Positions 45,822 to 59,095 of a DNA stretch of 64,000 nt are shown here, one piece after another. The notes beneath the pieces are model-generated. The model saw nothing but the letters and a program-made list of their open reading frames with translations. It was not told the DNA's origin and ran no database searches. Made by a program: the position numbers and the translations under genes. Within the stretch, counting starts at the first letter, position 1; the number at the start of each line of letters is the position of its first letter. This DNA comes from Dipteronia dyeriana (lineage: Eukaryota; Streptophyta; Magnoliopsida; Sapindales; Sapindaceae), in contig CM065297.1 of assembly GCA_032871835.1 (NCBI GenBank), forward strand, positions 33,861,598-33,925,597. Reading direction: 5' to 3'.

Positions 45822-47689
45822 CTTCTTTTCAGTCAAAAAAATTGATAACTCTCATAAAAAAAATATAGAAAACTACTATTCTGTAGATTGAGTCAGAGCT
45901 TTTTCAAGGTGAAGTTCTTAAATTTTGTTTCTCTTTAAATATTTATTTGCAGCTTTAATCTCTCTCAAAACTCTTTGTTTTTTTTATTTATTTCAAACAT
46001 TCAAATATCTCATTAACAAAGTTTGGGCCTCTATCAATTGTTCTATGTTAGTTTTTGGATGGTTTAGAGTAAATGAAATAGAAACATATGAGATTTGGTA
46101 AAAAAAAAAGTGCTTCAATTTTAGAGTTCATTACAGAGTTCAGATTGGAGTGTTAGTATACGTTGCAATTTCGATTTGTTTTAATATATATTGGTGAAGA
46201 AACTTGCTATGTTGGTTATTTTAATTATATTTGTCGGTTGCAGTTGACAGTAAAATTTGGTGTGAGAATATTGGATTATAATTTTCAGAATTTTTAGTGG
46301 TGCTTATCTTTGAGAGAATTTATTTCTAAATCGGATATATATACAGATTTTTTGAATCATCAAACTGACATTGTTGTATAGAGTAATTTTAAATTGAAAT
46401 TGGAGATGTATTTAAGTCTATTTTTGGCACTTTGGTTTTAGAGACATAATTAAATCAAGCTATACATTTTTGTGAATTTTAGTGATAAATAAGTATTTTA
46501 ATGCAAGGGGTATATTTGATGTTTAAACCATAATATTTAGGGTGACAGTCATGAGCTATTGGTATTGTAGGAATTTTAATTCTCAAACGGAGATAAAGAA
46601 TATTCTGATTTTGGGTATAGAGATATATTTATGGTATAAAAATCTATATATAAAAGTTTAGAATTTTTCATGGTCCGTAGGTTGTTAAACTTTGATAAGA
46701 AATCTGGTTGGAGGATCGAAAATTATGTTGTCATGATTGACACTTGGGTGCTTAGAAAATTATAGAAATTCATAGGTGTTTGATAAAATTCTGATTTTTA
46801 TAGGAAGGTTACTAATCTTATTGTGGAGTTGCTTGACTAAGTTTGGAAATATTTGAGGCCCTTAAGATTTTCGAACCAATAACTTTTGAGCACTAAAAAA
46901 ACAATTTTCTGTAATTTATACCCGAAACTGAATAAAAATGTATTTTCTTTTACGAACTAGAGTTAGATTCTTTTATTTGGTTAATTTGATTGAAGGATTA
47001 TTACTCTAAATGTTTAGGCTTCTCTTGTGACTTCCCAATATCGTTAGTTAAACTTTAATCTTGCCATCTTCCAAGGTAAGTGGATTTTTGCATAGTATGT
47101 GGTTGCAAAACAAATAGTGACAATTACAAAAAATAACCAAACCATCTAATGGATTATTGTTTCTAACCAAATTCTAATTTTTATTATTTTAACAAATCAT
47201 CATAATATATTATTATTTTTAGTCAATAAATTACAAAACTACCCTTTTATCCTCTTTTTCCTTTTTTTTTTCTTTTCATTACTCGTCTCTATCACTCATC
47301 TTTTTATCACTCATATCTTTATCAAATAGTTCTCAATGAAATTTTGTCAAGAAATTAAAGTTATTTTGAAGGAAAATCATAAAGACACCAAGATTTGGGA
47401 AGAGTTTTTTTTTTTTTTTTTTTAATTTCGAGTTTGTGGTTGAATCTCTCCTTAAAACTTCAAGGTTTGTAAATCTTCAATTTCAATAGCTTTATTATGT
47501 TTCTTAGATGATATTGTTGATGGGTCTTTGTTATTTTGTTTCAATTTTGAATGTTTTTTTGGTGATAATGGAAGAAACTTCGATTTCGGTTTGAAAATTA
47601 TATTTCACGCAGTGTGTCACGGTAAAAGTGATATAAGTTGTTTATTTCATGTTTAACGTGACACAACACCTAATATTCTGCAGTCATGT
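45822..47689. other. AT-rich stretch without a recognised gene
   Basis: About 1.9 kb. No exon supported. A long T run lies at 47406-47424. The part from about 47090 to 47640 (poly-T tracts, ACTACCCTTTTATCC) resembles the outer parts of MULEs and may be the start of MULE-B; no matching inverted repeat was found. Confidence 0.4.
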
Positions 47690-48628
47690 ATTTTTAATGT
47701 ACATGAGATATTTCATGTCTAACATGACATACATGAGATATTTCATGTCTAACATGATATACATTGGATATTTCATACCTTATATGAAATACTGTATAAA
47801 TAGGATATTTCATATCCAAAATGACATACATAGGATATTTCATACCCAACATGACATACATGGGACATTTCATGAACAACATGATATACATGGGACATTT
47901 CATGCCTTGCATGAAATACTGCATAAAGATGATATTTCAGACCCAGTACATGAGATATTTCATGTCCAACATGATATACATGAGATATTTCATACAAAAC
48001 ATGATATACATGAGATATTTCATACCTTACATGAAATACTGCATAAATAGGATATTTCATATTCATCATGACATACACTGGATATTTCATGTCCAACATG
48101 GCATACAAGAGATATTTCATGCCCAACATGATATACAAGGGATATTTCATATCTTGCATGAAATATTGCATAAAAGGAATATTTCATATCCAACATGATA
48201 AACATAGGATATTTCATACCCAATATGACATACATGAGATATTTCATGCAAAGCATGATATATTTCATACCTTACATGAAATACTGCTTAAATAGGTTAT
48301 TCATACTCATCATGACATACACAGGATATTTCATGCCCAACATGACATATAAGGGATATTTCATGCATAATATGATATACATGAGATATTTCATATCTTG
48401 CATGAAATATTGCTTAAAGGGGATATTTCATATCCAACATGACAAACATAGATATTTCATGCTTAACATGACAAACATAGAATATTTCATGCTTAACATG
48501 ACATACATGAGATATTTCAAACATAACATGATATACATGAGATATTTCATGCATTATACGAAATACTGCATAAATAGGATATTTCATACCCAATATGACA
48601 TACATAGGATATTTCGTGCCCAACATGA
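47690..48628. repeat. 30-bp minisatellite array, left part
   Basis: Tandem units of 30 bp built on ATATTTCATG, CCCAACATGA and TATACATGAG. Marker TGAAATACTG recurs at 47785, 47912, 48032, 48159, 48277 and 48403, i.e. alternating spacings of about 127 and about 120 bp, so the array is organised as a higher-order dimer of about 247 bp. The array continues after the copia element at 58186. Confidence 0.93.
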
Positions 48629-51107
48629 TGTTAGGATTATGCTCGATAACAAGAGTGTACTATTATAATTAATAATCTTTTCATATGACTAAAGTGATTT
48701 CTAGTTTAACAAATCTTATAGCATTTATAGTTTAATTATTATAATTGTCAAAAGTAAATAATCATAAGGTCAAAAGACTATGAGAAAAGAAGAATTGTTC
48801 ATACCTCTAGATATGTATGAGGTAGGCACAATTCTTTAGTTAGTCTTGAATAATATTCACAACTTAAGATAGAAGGTTGGGCGCCTTTATCTTGTTAAAG
48901 TTGTAGATTCTTTTGCTAGAATTTGAGTGAGATCAAATGTGTTATGATGAGTCTAAAATCATTAAAGTGTGGTGTCTTTGGGAAAAAGAATCTAGTGCAC
49001 TGGGTGCATTGAATAGGATCAAAATGAAATACTTTATCTAGAATCGTCAATAGATAAAAGTTTTCATTTGAAGACAATCGGAGAGTCTATCTCAATCATG
49101 AGATAAATGATGGACTTATGGTTGCAAGTGTTATCATTTGAGCTATCAATGAGTACGATTATATAACATAGTCTATCCTCGATAGTTTGGTGGTATTCAT
49201 TTGTTAATCGATAGAGGACTTCATTTATAGATATGAACATCGTGGCTCCGTTTATTGAATGAGAGTAGAATACCATCATATGGATGTTTTGAGGTATTGG
49301 ATATTAAATTTTAACATTAAGTTTTCAATCGTGTCTATTGAAATATGGTTTCCGGACAAGTTAAAATATCCAAGTTCAAAATGTGGTCATATGAGTAAAT
49401 ATGGTAACTTGGAGAGCTATAGGCGGTCTATGAGCTCATGGCGATTGCCGGTATTCTTCACGAGGATACACTTTCTCCAATAAGGTTGTCTATGGTACGA
49501 ATGAGTAACATCAACTTATTCTATCTTTATTTAAGAGTTCAATTTTAGTTCTTTAGTGGAATGAACTAAAATTAAATAGATCGGACCTAAGTGAATCATT
49601 TGTTGATTGAGATTGGGTTGTGTCTATTGGAGCTTAAATTTAGATAGCCCGATAAGATCCCCAATTCACACGAACTTGCATGGATCACTTGATATATTCT
49701 ACCGGACCAATAGGGGTGCATCTAGAATTGTAATAAGGCATGTGAACTTGTTTCTTTTTATAAGAATAGGTCTAGTTCACATGTGGACTTTTTATTAAGG
49801 TCCAATGGATTTAATAAAATAAGAAAAATGATATATGGCCTTTATACTAGGTATGGGCGGCAATGGCTATGGTCAATAGCTTAAATATATTATTCTTATT
49901 TTATTATTATTTAATTAAATGGAAATTAATTAATTTGTTGATTAATTAATTATTTAATTAAAACTCAAAATCTTTTCCTATTAGGAGATGGTCTCCTAAA
50001 ACTATACTATTGTTGGTAGTATAGTTAATGTTAAAGACTATATTTGATAAGTAGATAAATAAAAGGAGTTATTTATTTAATCAAATTAGGAAGTCTTTAA
50101 TATGGTTACAAATACACTATTGAGTTGGATTAGGAGTCTTGGTGTAGGAAAGAATTCTTTTTGGAAAAGGATTCTTGGTCACCAAGTAAAACTACTTAGT
50201 GGTAGAATTCTTATTTGAAAAGGATTCATAACCACCAAGTTAATCTACCTAAGGATAGGATTCTTGTCCATCAAGTAATCCTTCTTAGGAAAGATTGAAC
50301 TCTCCTAACCTATATAAAAGACCAAAAATTCGGCCAACACAATATATAGTTAAAGGATTAGTTAGTTTTGTTTTTAGATAAGGATTCTAACTACCAAATA
50401 AATCCACCTAAGGAAAGGATTCTTGCCAACCAAGTGAATCCTTCTTAGGAAAGGATTTATGAACCTATATATATATGTATGAATAATTTTGGTCCTGACT
50501 AAGGAACATTAAAAGTGATTTTGGCCATGCTTTATTTTTCTAAGAGAAAGTTTCGGCCATCATAAGAATTTTGAGGGAGAAAAATCTGATTTTACTCTAG
50601 ATAAAATTCAATCATCTCTAATCAATTGTGTGTGAATTTGGCCAAGTAGAGAACAAAGGGGATCGTTTTTGTTTTTGATAGTACACTAGTATCTTTTACA
50701 TCAAAAGGGTTTTGTGTACAACATTGAATCAAGGTTCACGCGAGTTTCAATCAAATTGATTGATAATTCACAAGTGACCGGACGTTCTTGGATTTTTCTC
50801 TTGGAGGATATTTGTAACTAACAATGAAAAGATTTTTGCTTTGTCTCCATCCTCAGGAATACAATTTAAAGAAAGGGAGTCCATACTCCTAGATGATTCA
50901 TGTTCGTGATTGGATTGGAAGATCTTACGGAATCAATTCGACGCTTGTTCAATCGTCACGCGAAAAAGGTACGATACTTTTATATACATCAATTAATCTA
51001 GGGTTAAGGTTCTCGTTGCATAAAAGGGAAATTTTTTAATTATACGCAAACCCTAATCTCATTTTTTCTCACGCTTTCGCTGCGTTTCTAAACTGTTTTT
51101 CCCTACA
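48629..51107 (+). repeat. 5' LTR of the copia element
   Basis: 2479 bp, TG...CA. It contains a TATA-like TATATAAAAG at 50311-50320. The partner LTR lacks about 300 bp after GATTGCCGGTA (near 49450). Confidence 0.93.
50311..50320 (+). promoter_or_regulatory. Probable LTR promoter TATA box (5' LTR)
   Basis: TATATAAAAG, conserved at the same place in the 3' LTR (57344-57353), followed by a C/A-rich leader. Position inside the LTR fits the element's own promoter. Confidence 0.55.
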
Positions 51108-51109
51108 AT

Positions 51110-51127
51110 TGGTATCAGAGCCAGGTT
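51110..51127 (+). other. Primer-binding site of the copia element
   Basis: TGGTATCAGAGCCAGGTT, complementary to the 3' end of plant initiator methionine tRNA, two bases inside the LTR. Confidence 0.93.
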
Positions 51128-52980
51128 GTACCCTTGATTAATTGATGTATGTATTCGTGAATCTTTTTATTTTATTGTATATATGCATGTTTTAGAAAGA
51201 GATGGCACTCTAGGTATTCGCATATATATTTACATTGGAATGTATGGATATATATATATATGTTTTATATGTGGATTGTTATTGCTCAATTTTGGTCCTA
51301 GAATTTCAATGTAATTTTGTTTTGGGATTGTAACAAGAAGGGTGGTCTATTATCGCCATAATTTCCTTCTTGGTAGTTGCTAAGTTTTTTTTATTTTGTT
51401 GTAATAATAATAATAATAATAAAAAACTGCAGTATTTTGTTATGTAAATTTTTCTATAATACTTTCAGGTTTTGAAGACTCGAAGGTTTGAAGAATTAGG
51501 AGTAACCGGAACAAGTTTGGGACCGTGCGAGCCGTAACAACAAATGTGCGTGCGAAGAGTGCGCAGCCACGTTTGTTGTGGCATGGGCTGCGCACGGCAG
51601 CCCTTGTGGTAGCCATGGGCTGCGCATGGCAGCCCTTTATGGGCTTGTGACATGCGCAAGCCCATTGGTAAGGGCAAGAGGTGTGCAGGCCCATGGGAGG
51701 TAGCCGAGGGAGTCCAAACGACGATGGTCGCGTGAAGACTTGTTCACCAAGAAAAAAGTTCTTGTATTCCAAGATATATGTAATTTACTTGTTTTTCTAG
51801 GATGGACCAAAATTGTAGCTATTTATATTTTTGTAAATATTGCAGTGTTTGTCATTGTTTGATAACATGTCATATAGAATAGGAGTGCCACTCATATATC
51901 TCTTTTGGTATGAACATGCATTGAATGGTTTAAGTATCTAAATTGGCATCTAGATAACTTGGTAAATCATTCTTTGAAATTCGATCACACGCCTTAAACT
52001 ATTGAGTGGGAGAAGGTGTTCTGGAACACCTACGGCCTCCAAGTTTAGTTGAGCTTTATGTTTGTCAATAACCTCCCAAGAGATATTCATGAATGGAATT
52101 TAGCAAGATACGTCCTTACAAGGATAGACTAGACAATTAGCCCAAACGATATGTACTCCCAAATGAGGGATATTCGTGAGGGATTATATTGAAGGTCGAT
52201 AACTTGGTAACACACTCAATGTACTTTTATTAATATCCTCCCAAGAGTTCTTGTTAATAAAATTGCAAGGCTAAAATTGAAAACGTTGGTTGTTATGTTA
52301 ACAATTAGGTGGGACCTAGTCCAACTAGTAAATGGTGCGTACTCCCAAAGGAGACGTGACATTTATGGGTTTTGGATCACCGTTGAATTTTTACGATTGA
52401 ATTATTTTATTTAATTCAAGATAAATATTCAAAAGTGCTATATCATGATTGTTTACTTATATAATTTTTGTTATTAAAAAGAAATCATGACCCCATCCCT
52501 AATCAATATCCTAAAAGATAATACTTTAAACTAATGATAATTATGTCACTTGGAAAAGGAATATTGGGTTGTTGTTGCAAATTGAAAAGTATAAGTTCAT
52601 TTTGTATATTCCTTAACCACAAAAAATAATGAATCTACTCAGGAGCAAAGAGATGAGTATCAGTAGTGGAAGTCTTTAGAAGAGATGGCTAAATGTACGT
52701 TACATTATGACCATCATCTCCAACGTGTTGCAACAGCAATATGAAGGAATTGAGACTGGTGACGATATTATGATGTCTCTAGACAAGGATTCATATGGTT
52801 GGTAAAGTTGCTACTGTTAAGACCCGTTAGAAGGTCAAGAGATAACAAAAGAAAAAGCAACTTGAGCCTTCTTAGAAGGAGACCAAGAAAGTAACCAAGA
52901 TCAAAGGAAAGTGTTTCTTTTGTGGTGAAAATGGTCAAAGGAATAGATTGGATAAGAATGAATTCAACTTGCATTTAGGC
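51128..52980 (+). pseudogene. Leader and degenerate gag of the copia element
   Basis: No long frame remains. A GC-rich segment with hairpins (51530-51720) lies in the leader. Near 52860-52950 a lysine-rich stretch leads into KGKCFFCGENGQ, the remains of the gag zinc knuckle CX2CX4HX4C with the His and last Cys lost. The sequence then jumps to LHLGNG, so the protease region is missing. Confidence 0.65.
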
Positions 52981-55957
52981 AATGGAGCGTTTGTGTCTAC
53001 TAGTGTAGTGGGAGATACTAGAATCAATTTTGAATCATATCGACATTTAGTTTTAATAAACGTTTATTACGTACCATAATTCAAGAGGAATTTAATTTCG
53101 GTCTCTTGTTTAAATAAATTTGGATATTCGGTTACTTTTAATAAAGGTTTTATTATTAGTAAGAATAGCAAATTTGTTTGCAAAGGTACATTGGAAAACG
53201 GTTTATTCTATTTGCATGAAAATATCTCTCACTTGTTAGACACGGAATCAACGGAACCTAATCATAAAAGAGTAAGATTATCAAAAGATGAAACCTACCT
53301 ATGGCATTTGCGCTTAGGTCATATCAACCTTAATTGGATTAAAAGATTGGTATGTGACGAACCTCTAAGTGACTTAAAGGTTGATGATCTACCAACTTGT
53401 GAATCTTATTTGGAAGGTAAAATGACCAAAAGGTCGTTTACGACCAAAGGCACAAGAGCCATTGAATGTTTAGGATTGATACACACTGATGTGTGTGGAC
53501 CTATGAGCATTCAAGGTAGAGGTGGATATGAGTACTTTATCACTTTCACGGATGATCACTCAAGATTTGGCTATGTGTATCTCATGAGACATAAGTCGGA
53601 TGCTTTTGATATATTCAAAGCATTTAAAAGCTGAAGTAGAAAATCAGCTTGAGAAACGCATAAAAATCTTGAGGTCCGATCGTGGTGGAGAATATCTATC
53701 ATGTGAGTTTCAGCAATATCTTATTGATAATGGAATAATTTCTCAACTTTCTGCACCAGGCATACCTCAACAAAATGGGGTAGCAGAAAAGAGAAATAGA
53801 ACTCTTTTGGATATGGTTAGGTCTATGTTGAGTTATTCAACGCTCCCTAGTTCTTTTTGGGGATATGCTTTATAAACTGCCATGTATATTCTAAACGATG
53901 TACCATCTAAGTCGGTTCCTAAAACACCGCATGAGTTGTGGACTGGGCGAAAGCCTAGTTTATAACACTTAAAGATGTTTGGATGTCCTGCGCACGTGTT
54001 AAAAGGAAAGGCAGATAAGATGGAGTCCCGTTCAGAAACATGCATATTTGTAGGGTATCCAAAAGGAACAAAAGGATATTTTTTTTATAGTCCTTCAGAT
54101 CTTAAAGTATTTGTTTGGACAAATGCAAAATTTCTAGAAGAGGACTATATGAATAATTTTGTGCCTAAAAGTAGAATTGTCCTAAATGAGCTTTTAGGAG
54201 ATACAATTCCACAAGAGGTTTCACAACCAAGCCCAATTGTAAGTTCCGTACCAACACAAGATCAACAATCTACCATACCTCGTCGTAGCGGGAGGGTTGT
54301 TAGACAACCCGAGAGATACATCGGTCTAGGAGAATCTGTAGAGAATCTTCCAGACGACGATGATCCCTATACGTACAATAAAGCAATGGAAGATGTTGAT
54401 TGTCGCCATTGGCAAAAGGCAATGCAATCCAAAATTGAATCTATGTTCAAAAATAAAGTCTGGTCTCTTGTAGACTTGCCTAAAGAGATAAAACCCATCG
54501 GGTGCAATTGGGTATACAAGAGGAAAAGAGGAATGGATGGAAAGGTGGAAACCTTTAAGGCTAGATTGGTAGCTAAAGGTTATACACAGAAGGAAGGTGT
54601 AGATTATGAAGAAACGTTCTCTCCTGTGGCCATGCTTAAATCCATTAGGATACTCTTATCCATTGCGGCATCTCTAGACCTAGAGATTTGGCAAATGGAT
54701 GTCAAGACAGCTTTCCTTAATGGAAGTCTTGATGAAAGCATCTATATGATGCAACCAGAAGGATTCATTAAAAAAGGCTAAGAGGAAAGGGTATGCAAGT
54801 TGCAAAGATCCATATTTGGGTTGAAGCAAGCATCCAGATCCTGGAACATAAGGTTCGATCAAGCTGTAAAAGGTTTTGGATTTATTCAAAACCTTGATGA
54901 ACCTTGTGTATACAAAAGGATTAAAGGCAACAAGTTGGTTTTTCTAATTCTTTACGTTGATGATATACTACTCATCGGAAACGATGTAGTTGTATTGACA
55001 TCAATAAAAGAATGGTTAGCAAAACAATTTGATATGAAGGACTTAGGAGAAGCAAGTTATATTCTTGGTATCCAAGTCATAAGGGATAGAAAGAATAGAA
55101 CGATTTCATTATCCCAAGTTTCATACATAGATAAAATCTTGTCTAGGTTTTCCATGCAAGATTCCAAGAAAGGTATGTTACCTTTCAGGCATGGAATCAA
55201 ACTTTCTAAGGAATAAGTTCCTAAGAATGAGCATGAAGAGCAATTCATGAGTAGGGTTCCATATGCATCGATAGTTGGAAGTCTCATGTATGCAATGCTC
55301 TGCACTAGACCAGATATTTGTTTTGTTGTAGACATAGTTAATAGGTTTTAATCAAAACCTGATCCTGATCACTGGACGGCAATCAAGCATATTTTCAAGT
55401 ATCTAAGGAGAACGAAAGATTAAATGCTTGTATACTCTAGAGGGGATTTAATTCCCGTTGGGTATACAGATTCTGATTTTCAGTCAGATTCTAATTTTCA
55501 GTCAGATTCTGACTTCAGGAGATTGACATCAGGATCTGTGTTTACCATTGGAGGAGAGGCAGTCATATGAAGGAGTATCAAGAAATCTTATATAGCTTAT
55601 TCCACCATAGAAGCCGAGTATGTTGCCGCATACGAGGCTGCTAAAGAGGCTGTCTGGCTCCGCCAATTCTTGATTGACTTGGAAAGGGTTCCCGAAGCGA
55701 ATAAGCAGATCACTATCTATTGTGACAATAGTGGAGCAGTGGCTAATTTGAGAGAACCAAGAAGTCATAAGAGAGGGAAACACATTGAAAGAAAGTACCA
55801 TCTTCTAAGGAAAATTGTGCATAGGGGTGACGTGACGATTACCAAGATCGCGTCAGCAGAAAATCTAACGGATCCCTTTACAGAGGCTCTTCCTCAAAAG
55901 AGTTTTGATGGGCATCTAGAGAACATGGAGATGAGAGATATGACACATTTGCTATAG
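52980..55957 (+). pseudogene. pol of the copia element (integrase, RT, RNase H)
   Basis: Seen: the gag-pre-integrase zinc region (LWHLRLGHIN; CESYLEGK, a variant of CxxC). Integrase has LIHTDVCGPM, FTDDHSRFGYVYL and NGVAEKRNRTLLDM (D, D, E). RT has WVYKRKRGMDGKVETFKARL, WQMDVKTAFLNGSLDE, SIFGLKQASRSW and LYVDDILLIGND (catalytic Asp pair). RNase H has YTDSDFQ, STIEAEYVAAYEAAKEAVW and YCDNSGAVANL, ending at about 55957 just before the purine tract. Damage: a one-base shift near 53632 and stops near 53874, 53963, 54781, 55216, 55350, 55423 and 55569. The protease DSGA motif is absent. Family role: copies and inserts the element. Confidence 0.92.
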
Positions 55958-55971
55958 AGCAAGTGGGAGAT

Positions 55972-57497
55972 TGTTAGGATTATGCTCGATAGCAAGAGTG
56001 TAATATTATAATTAACAATCTTTTCATATGATTAAAGTGATTTCTAGTTTAACAAATCTTATAGCATTTATAGTTTAATTATTATAATTGTCAAAAGTAA
56101 ATAATCATAACGTCAAAAGACTATGAGAAAAGAAGAATTGTTCACACATCTAGATATGTATGAAGTATGCACAATTCTTTAGTTAGTCTTGAATAATATT
56201 CACAACTTAAGATAGAAGGTTGGGCGTCTTTATCTTGTTAAAGTTGTAGATTCTTTTGCTAGCATTTGAGTGGGATCAAATGTGTTATGATGAGTCTAAT
56301 ATCATCAAAGTGTGGTGTCTTTGGGCAAAAAAATCTAGTGCACTGGGTGCATTAATTAGGATCAAAATGAAATACTTTATCTAGAACCGTCAATAGATAA
56401 AAGTTTTCATTTGAAGACAATCGGAGAGTCTATCTCAATCCTGAGATAAATGATGGACTTATGGATGCAAGTGTTATCATTTGAGCTATCAATGAGTACG
56501 ATTATATAGCATAGTCTATCCTCGATAGTTTGGTGGTATTTATTTGTTAATCGATAGAGGACTTCATTTATAGATATGGACATCATGGCTCCATTTATTA
56601 AATGAGAGTAGAATACCATCGTATGGATGTTTTGAGGTATTGGATATTAAATCTTAACGTTAAGTTTTCAATAGTGTCTATTGAAATATGGCTTCCGGAC
56701 AAGTTAAAATATCCAAGTTCAAAATGTGGTCATATAAGTAAATATGGTAACTTGGAGAGCTATAGGCGGTCTATGAGCTCTTGGCGATTGCCGGTAAGAA
56801 TAGGTCTAGTTCACATGTGTACATTTTATTAAGGTCCAATGGATTTAATAAAATAAGAAAAATGATATATCGCCTTTTACTAGGTATGGGCGGCAATGGC
56901 TATGGTCAATAGCTTAAATATATTATTCTTATTTTATTATTATTTAATTAAATGGAAATTAATTAATTTATTGATTAATTATTTATTTAATTAAAACTCA
57001 AAATCTTTTCCTATTAGGAGATGGTCTCCTAAAACTATACTATTGTTGGTAGTATAGTTAATGTTAAAGACTATATTTGATAAGTAAATAAATAAAAGGA
57101 GTTATTTATCTAATCAAATTAGGAAGTCTTTAATATGGTTACAAATACACTATTGAGTTGGATTAGGAGTCTTGGTGTAGGAAAGAATTCTTTTTGGAAA
57201 AGGATTCTTGGTCACCAAGTAAAACTACTTAGTGGTAGAATTCATATTTGAAAAGGATTCATAACCACCAAGTTAATCTACCTAAGGATAGGATTCTTGT
57301 CCATCAAGTGATCCTTCTTAGGAAAGATTGAACTCTCCTAACCTATATAAAAGACCAAAAATTCGGCCAACACAATATATAGTTAAAGGAGTAGTTAGTT
57401 TTCTTTTTAGATAAGGATTCTAACTACCAAATAAATCCACCTAAGGAAATGACTCTTGCCAACCAAGTGAATCCTTCTTAGGAAAGGATTTATGAAC

Positions 57498-57560
<63 letters not shown>

Positions 57561-58185
57561 AATAATTTCGGTCATGACTAAGGAACATTAGAGGTGATTT
57601 CGGCCAAGCTTGATTTTTCTAAGAGAAATTTTCGGCCATCATAAGAATTTTGATGGAGAAAAATCTGATTTTACTCTAGATAAAATTATATTATCTCTAA
57701 TCAATAGTGTGTGAATTCGGCCAAGTAGAGAAAAAAGGGGAACGTTTTTGTTTTCGATAGTACACTAGTATCCTTTACATCAAATTGGTTTTGTGTATAA
57801 CATCGAATCAAGGTTCACGCTAGTTTCAATCAAATTGATTGATAATTCACAAGTGACCGGACGTTCTTGGATTTTTCTCTTGGAGGATATTTGTAACTAA
57901 CAAAGAAAAGATTTTTGCTTTGTCTCCATCCTCAGGAATACAATTTAAAGAAAGGGAGCCCACACTTCTAGGAGATTCACGTTTGTGATTGGTTTGAAGA
58001 TCTTGCGAAATCAATTCGACTCTTGTTCAATCGTCACGCGAAAAAGGTACGATACTTTTATATACCTCAATTAATCTAGGGTTAAGGTTCTCATTGCATA
58101 AAAGGGAAATTTTTTAATTATACGCAAACCCTAATCTCGTTTTTTCTCACGCTTCAACTGCGTTTCTAAACCGTTTTTTCCTACA
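55972..58185 (+). repeat. 3' LTR of the copia element
   Basis: 2214 bp. Relative to the 5' LTR it has a deletion after GATTGCCGGTA (about 56795) and an expanded (TG)n at 57512-57558. Confidence 0.93.
57512..57558. repeat. (TG)n microsatellite in the 3' LTR
   Basis: About 23 TG units after a short AT run. The 5' LTR has only TATATATATGTATG at the same place (about 50468). Confidence 0.95.
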
Positions 58186-58610
58186 CATGACATACATAGG
58201 ATATTTCATGCTCAACATGACATATATGTGATATTTTATGCACAACATGATATACATGAGATATTTCATGTCGTGCGTAAAATACTGTATAAAGGGGATA
58301 TTGCATACGAAACATGACATACATAGGATATTTCATACCCAACATGACATACATGGGATATTTCTTGCACAACATGATATACATGAGATATTCCATACCT
58401 TACATGAAATACTGCATAAATAAGATATTTCGTACCCAATATGACATACATGAGATATTTCATGCCCAACATGACATACATGAGATATTTCATGCACAAC
58501 ATGATATACATGAGATATTTCATGCCTTGCATGAGATATTTCATGCATTGCATGAAATACTACGTAAATGAGATATTTCATACCAAACATGACATACATA
58601 TGATATTTCA
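58186..58610. repeat. 30-bp minisatellite array, right part
   Basis: Direct continuation of the array at 47690-48628, with the same ATATTTCATG/CATGACATACATG units and TGAAATACT markers (58403, 58553). Split by the copia element. Confidence 0.93.
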
Positions 58611-58689
58611 TATAATGCTATCACATGATTCTTTCCCTGTAGCTCCGTCACTTTGGATCCTCCCTTGTGTAGGCCAGTATTCATAAGTT

Positions 58690-59095
58690 TCAGGCTTACA
58701 AGTGTTCCAAAAGAATGACTATCCAGAGATTACTTCACAACTTAATGGCTTCAAACAGCATATGCACCTTCGATACACCTAGTACCTTATCCTTCTAGTT
58801 GGGTCCTTCTAGAACATGTTAGTTTTTGTATTGTACATCCACCTGAAAGGGAGAAGACCATCAAGCAGACTGACAAATTAGGATACATTCTTCCTTAGAA
58901 GGGCCTAAAACAAGGGCATGTACCATTTGTGTAGAATCTGAACACAATCGCATCACTTGCACTAAGCCTCATCAAGCACTGTCTATTAGCAAATCAAGTT
59001 CATCATCAATTGGGCAAAAACCTTCAGTTCATAGACAGCGTGCATGCGGGGTGCTTGGACATAATATTCAGACATGCTCAAACGTGGAAGTAAAA
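58690..59095 (+). pseudogene. C-terminal remnant of a MULE transposase (MULE-B)
   Basis: Seen: pieces in changing frames that line up with MURA tails. WLQTAYAPSIHLVPYPSSW resembles the segment after the SWIM finger, VHPPERE the conserved HPP motif before the tail, CVESEHNRITCTKPH and CGVLGHNIQTCSN two zinc-knuckle remnants of the CX..GHNxxTC type. Stops (TAA before WLQ) and shifts. The rest of the gene lies to the left and is not recognisable beyond the minisatellite. Moderate confidence because the match rests on short motifs. Confidence 0.5.

Larger units (their letters stand above)
48629..58185 (+). mobile_element. Ty1/copia LTR retrotransposon with very long LTRs
   Basis: Seen: direct repeats starting TGTTAGGATTATGCTCGATA and ending CTACA (48629-51107 and 55972-58185), perfect 5-bp duplication CATGA (48624-48628 and 58186-58190), an initiator-Met tRNA primer site, a purine tract AAGTGGGAGAT (55961-55971), and integrase before RT on the + strand (the copia order). 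Inserted into the minisatellite. 9.6 kb in total, about half of it LTR. Long LTRs suggest the Angela/Tork group (inference). Multiple stops. Confidence 0.95.

Noticed and set aside
47690..48628. Possible CRISPR-like array
   Set aside because: Contiguous tandem repeats with no unique spacers, in plant nuclear DNA.
47649..48668. Several long ORFs on both strands (100-157 codons)
   Set aside because: Produced by a 30-bp repeat whose unit is a multiple of three; low-complexity Met/Tyr/Phe/His peptides, not genes.
51110..51127. Part of a tRNA gene (matches initiator Met tRNA end)
   Set aside because: Only the 18-nt primer-binding match next to an LTR; no tRNA body.
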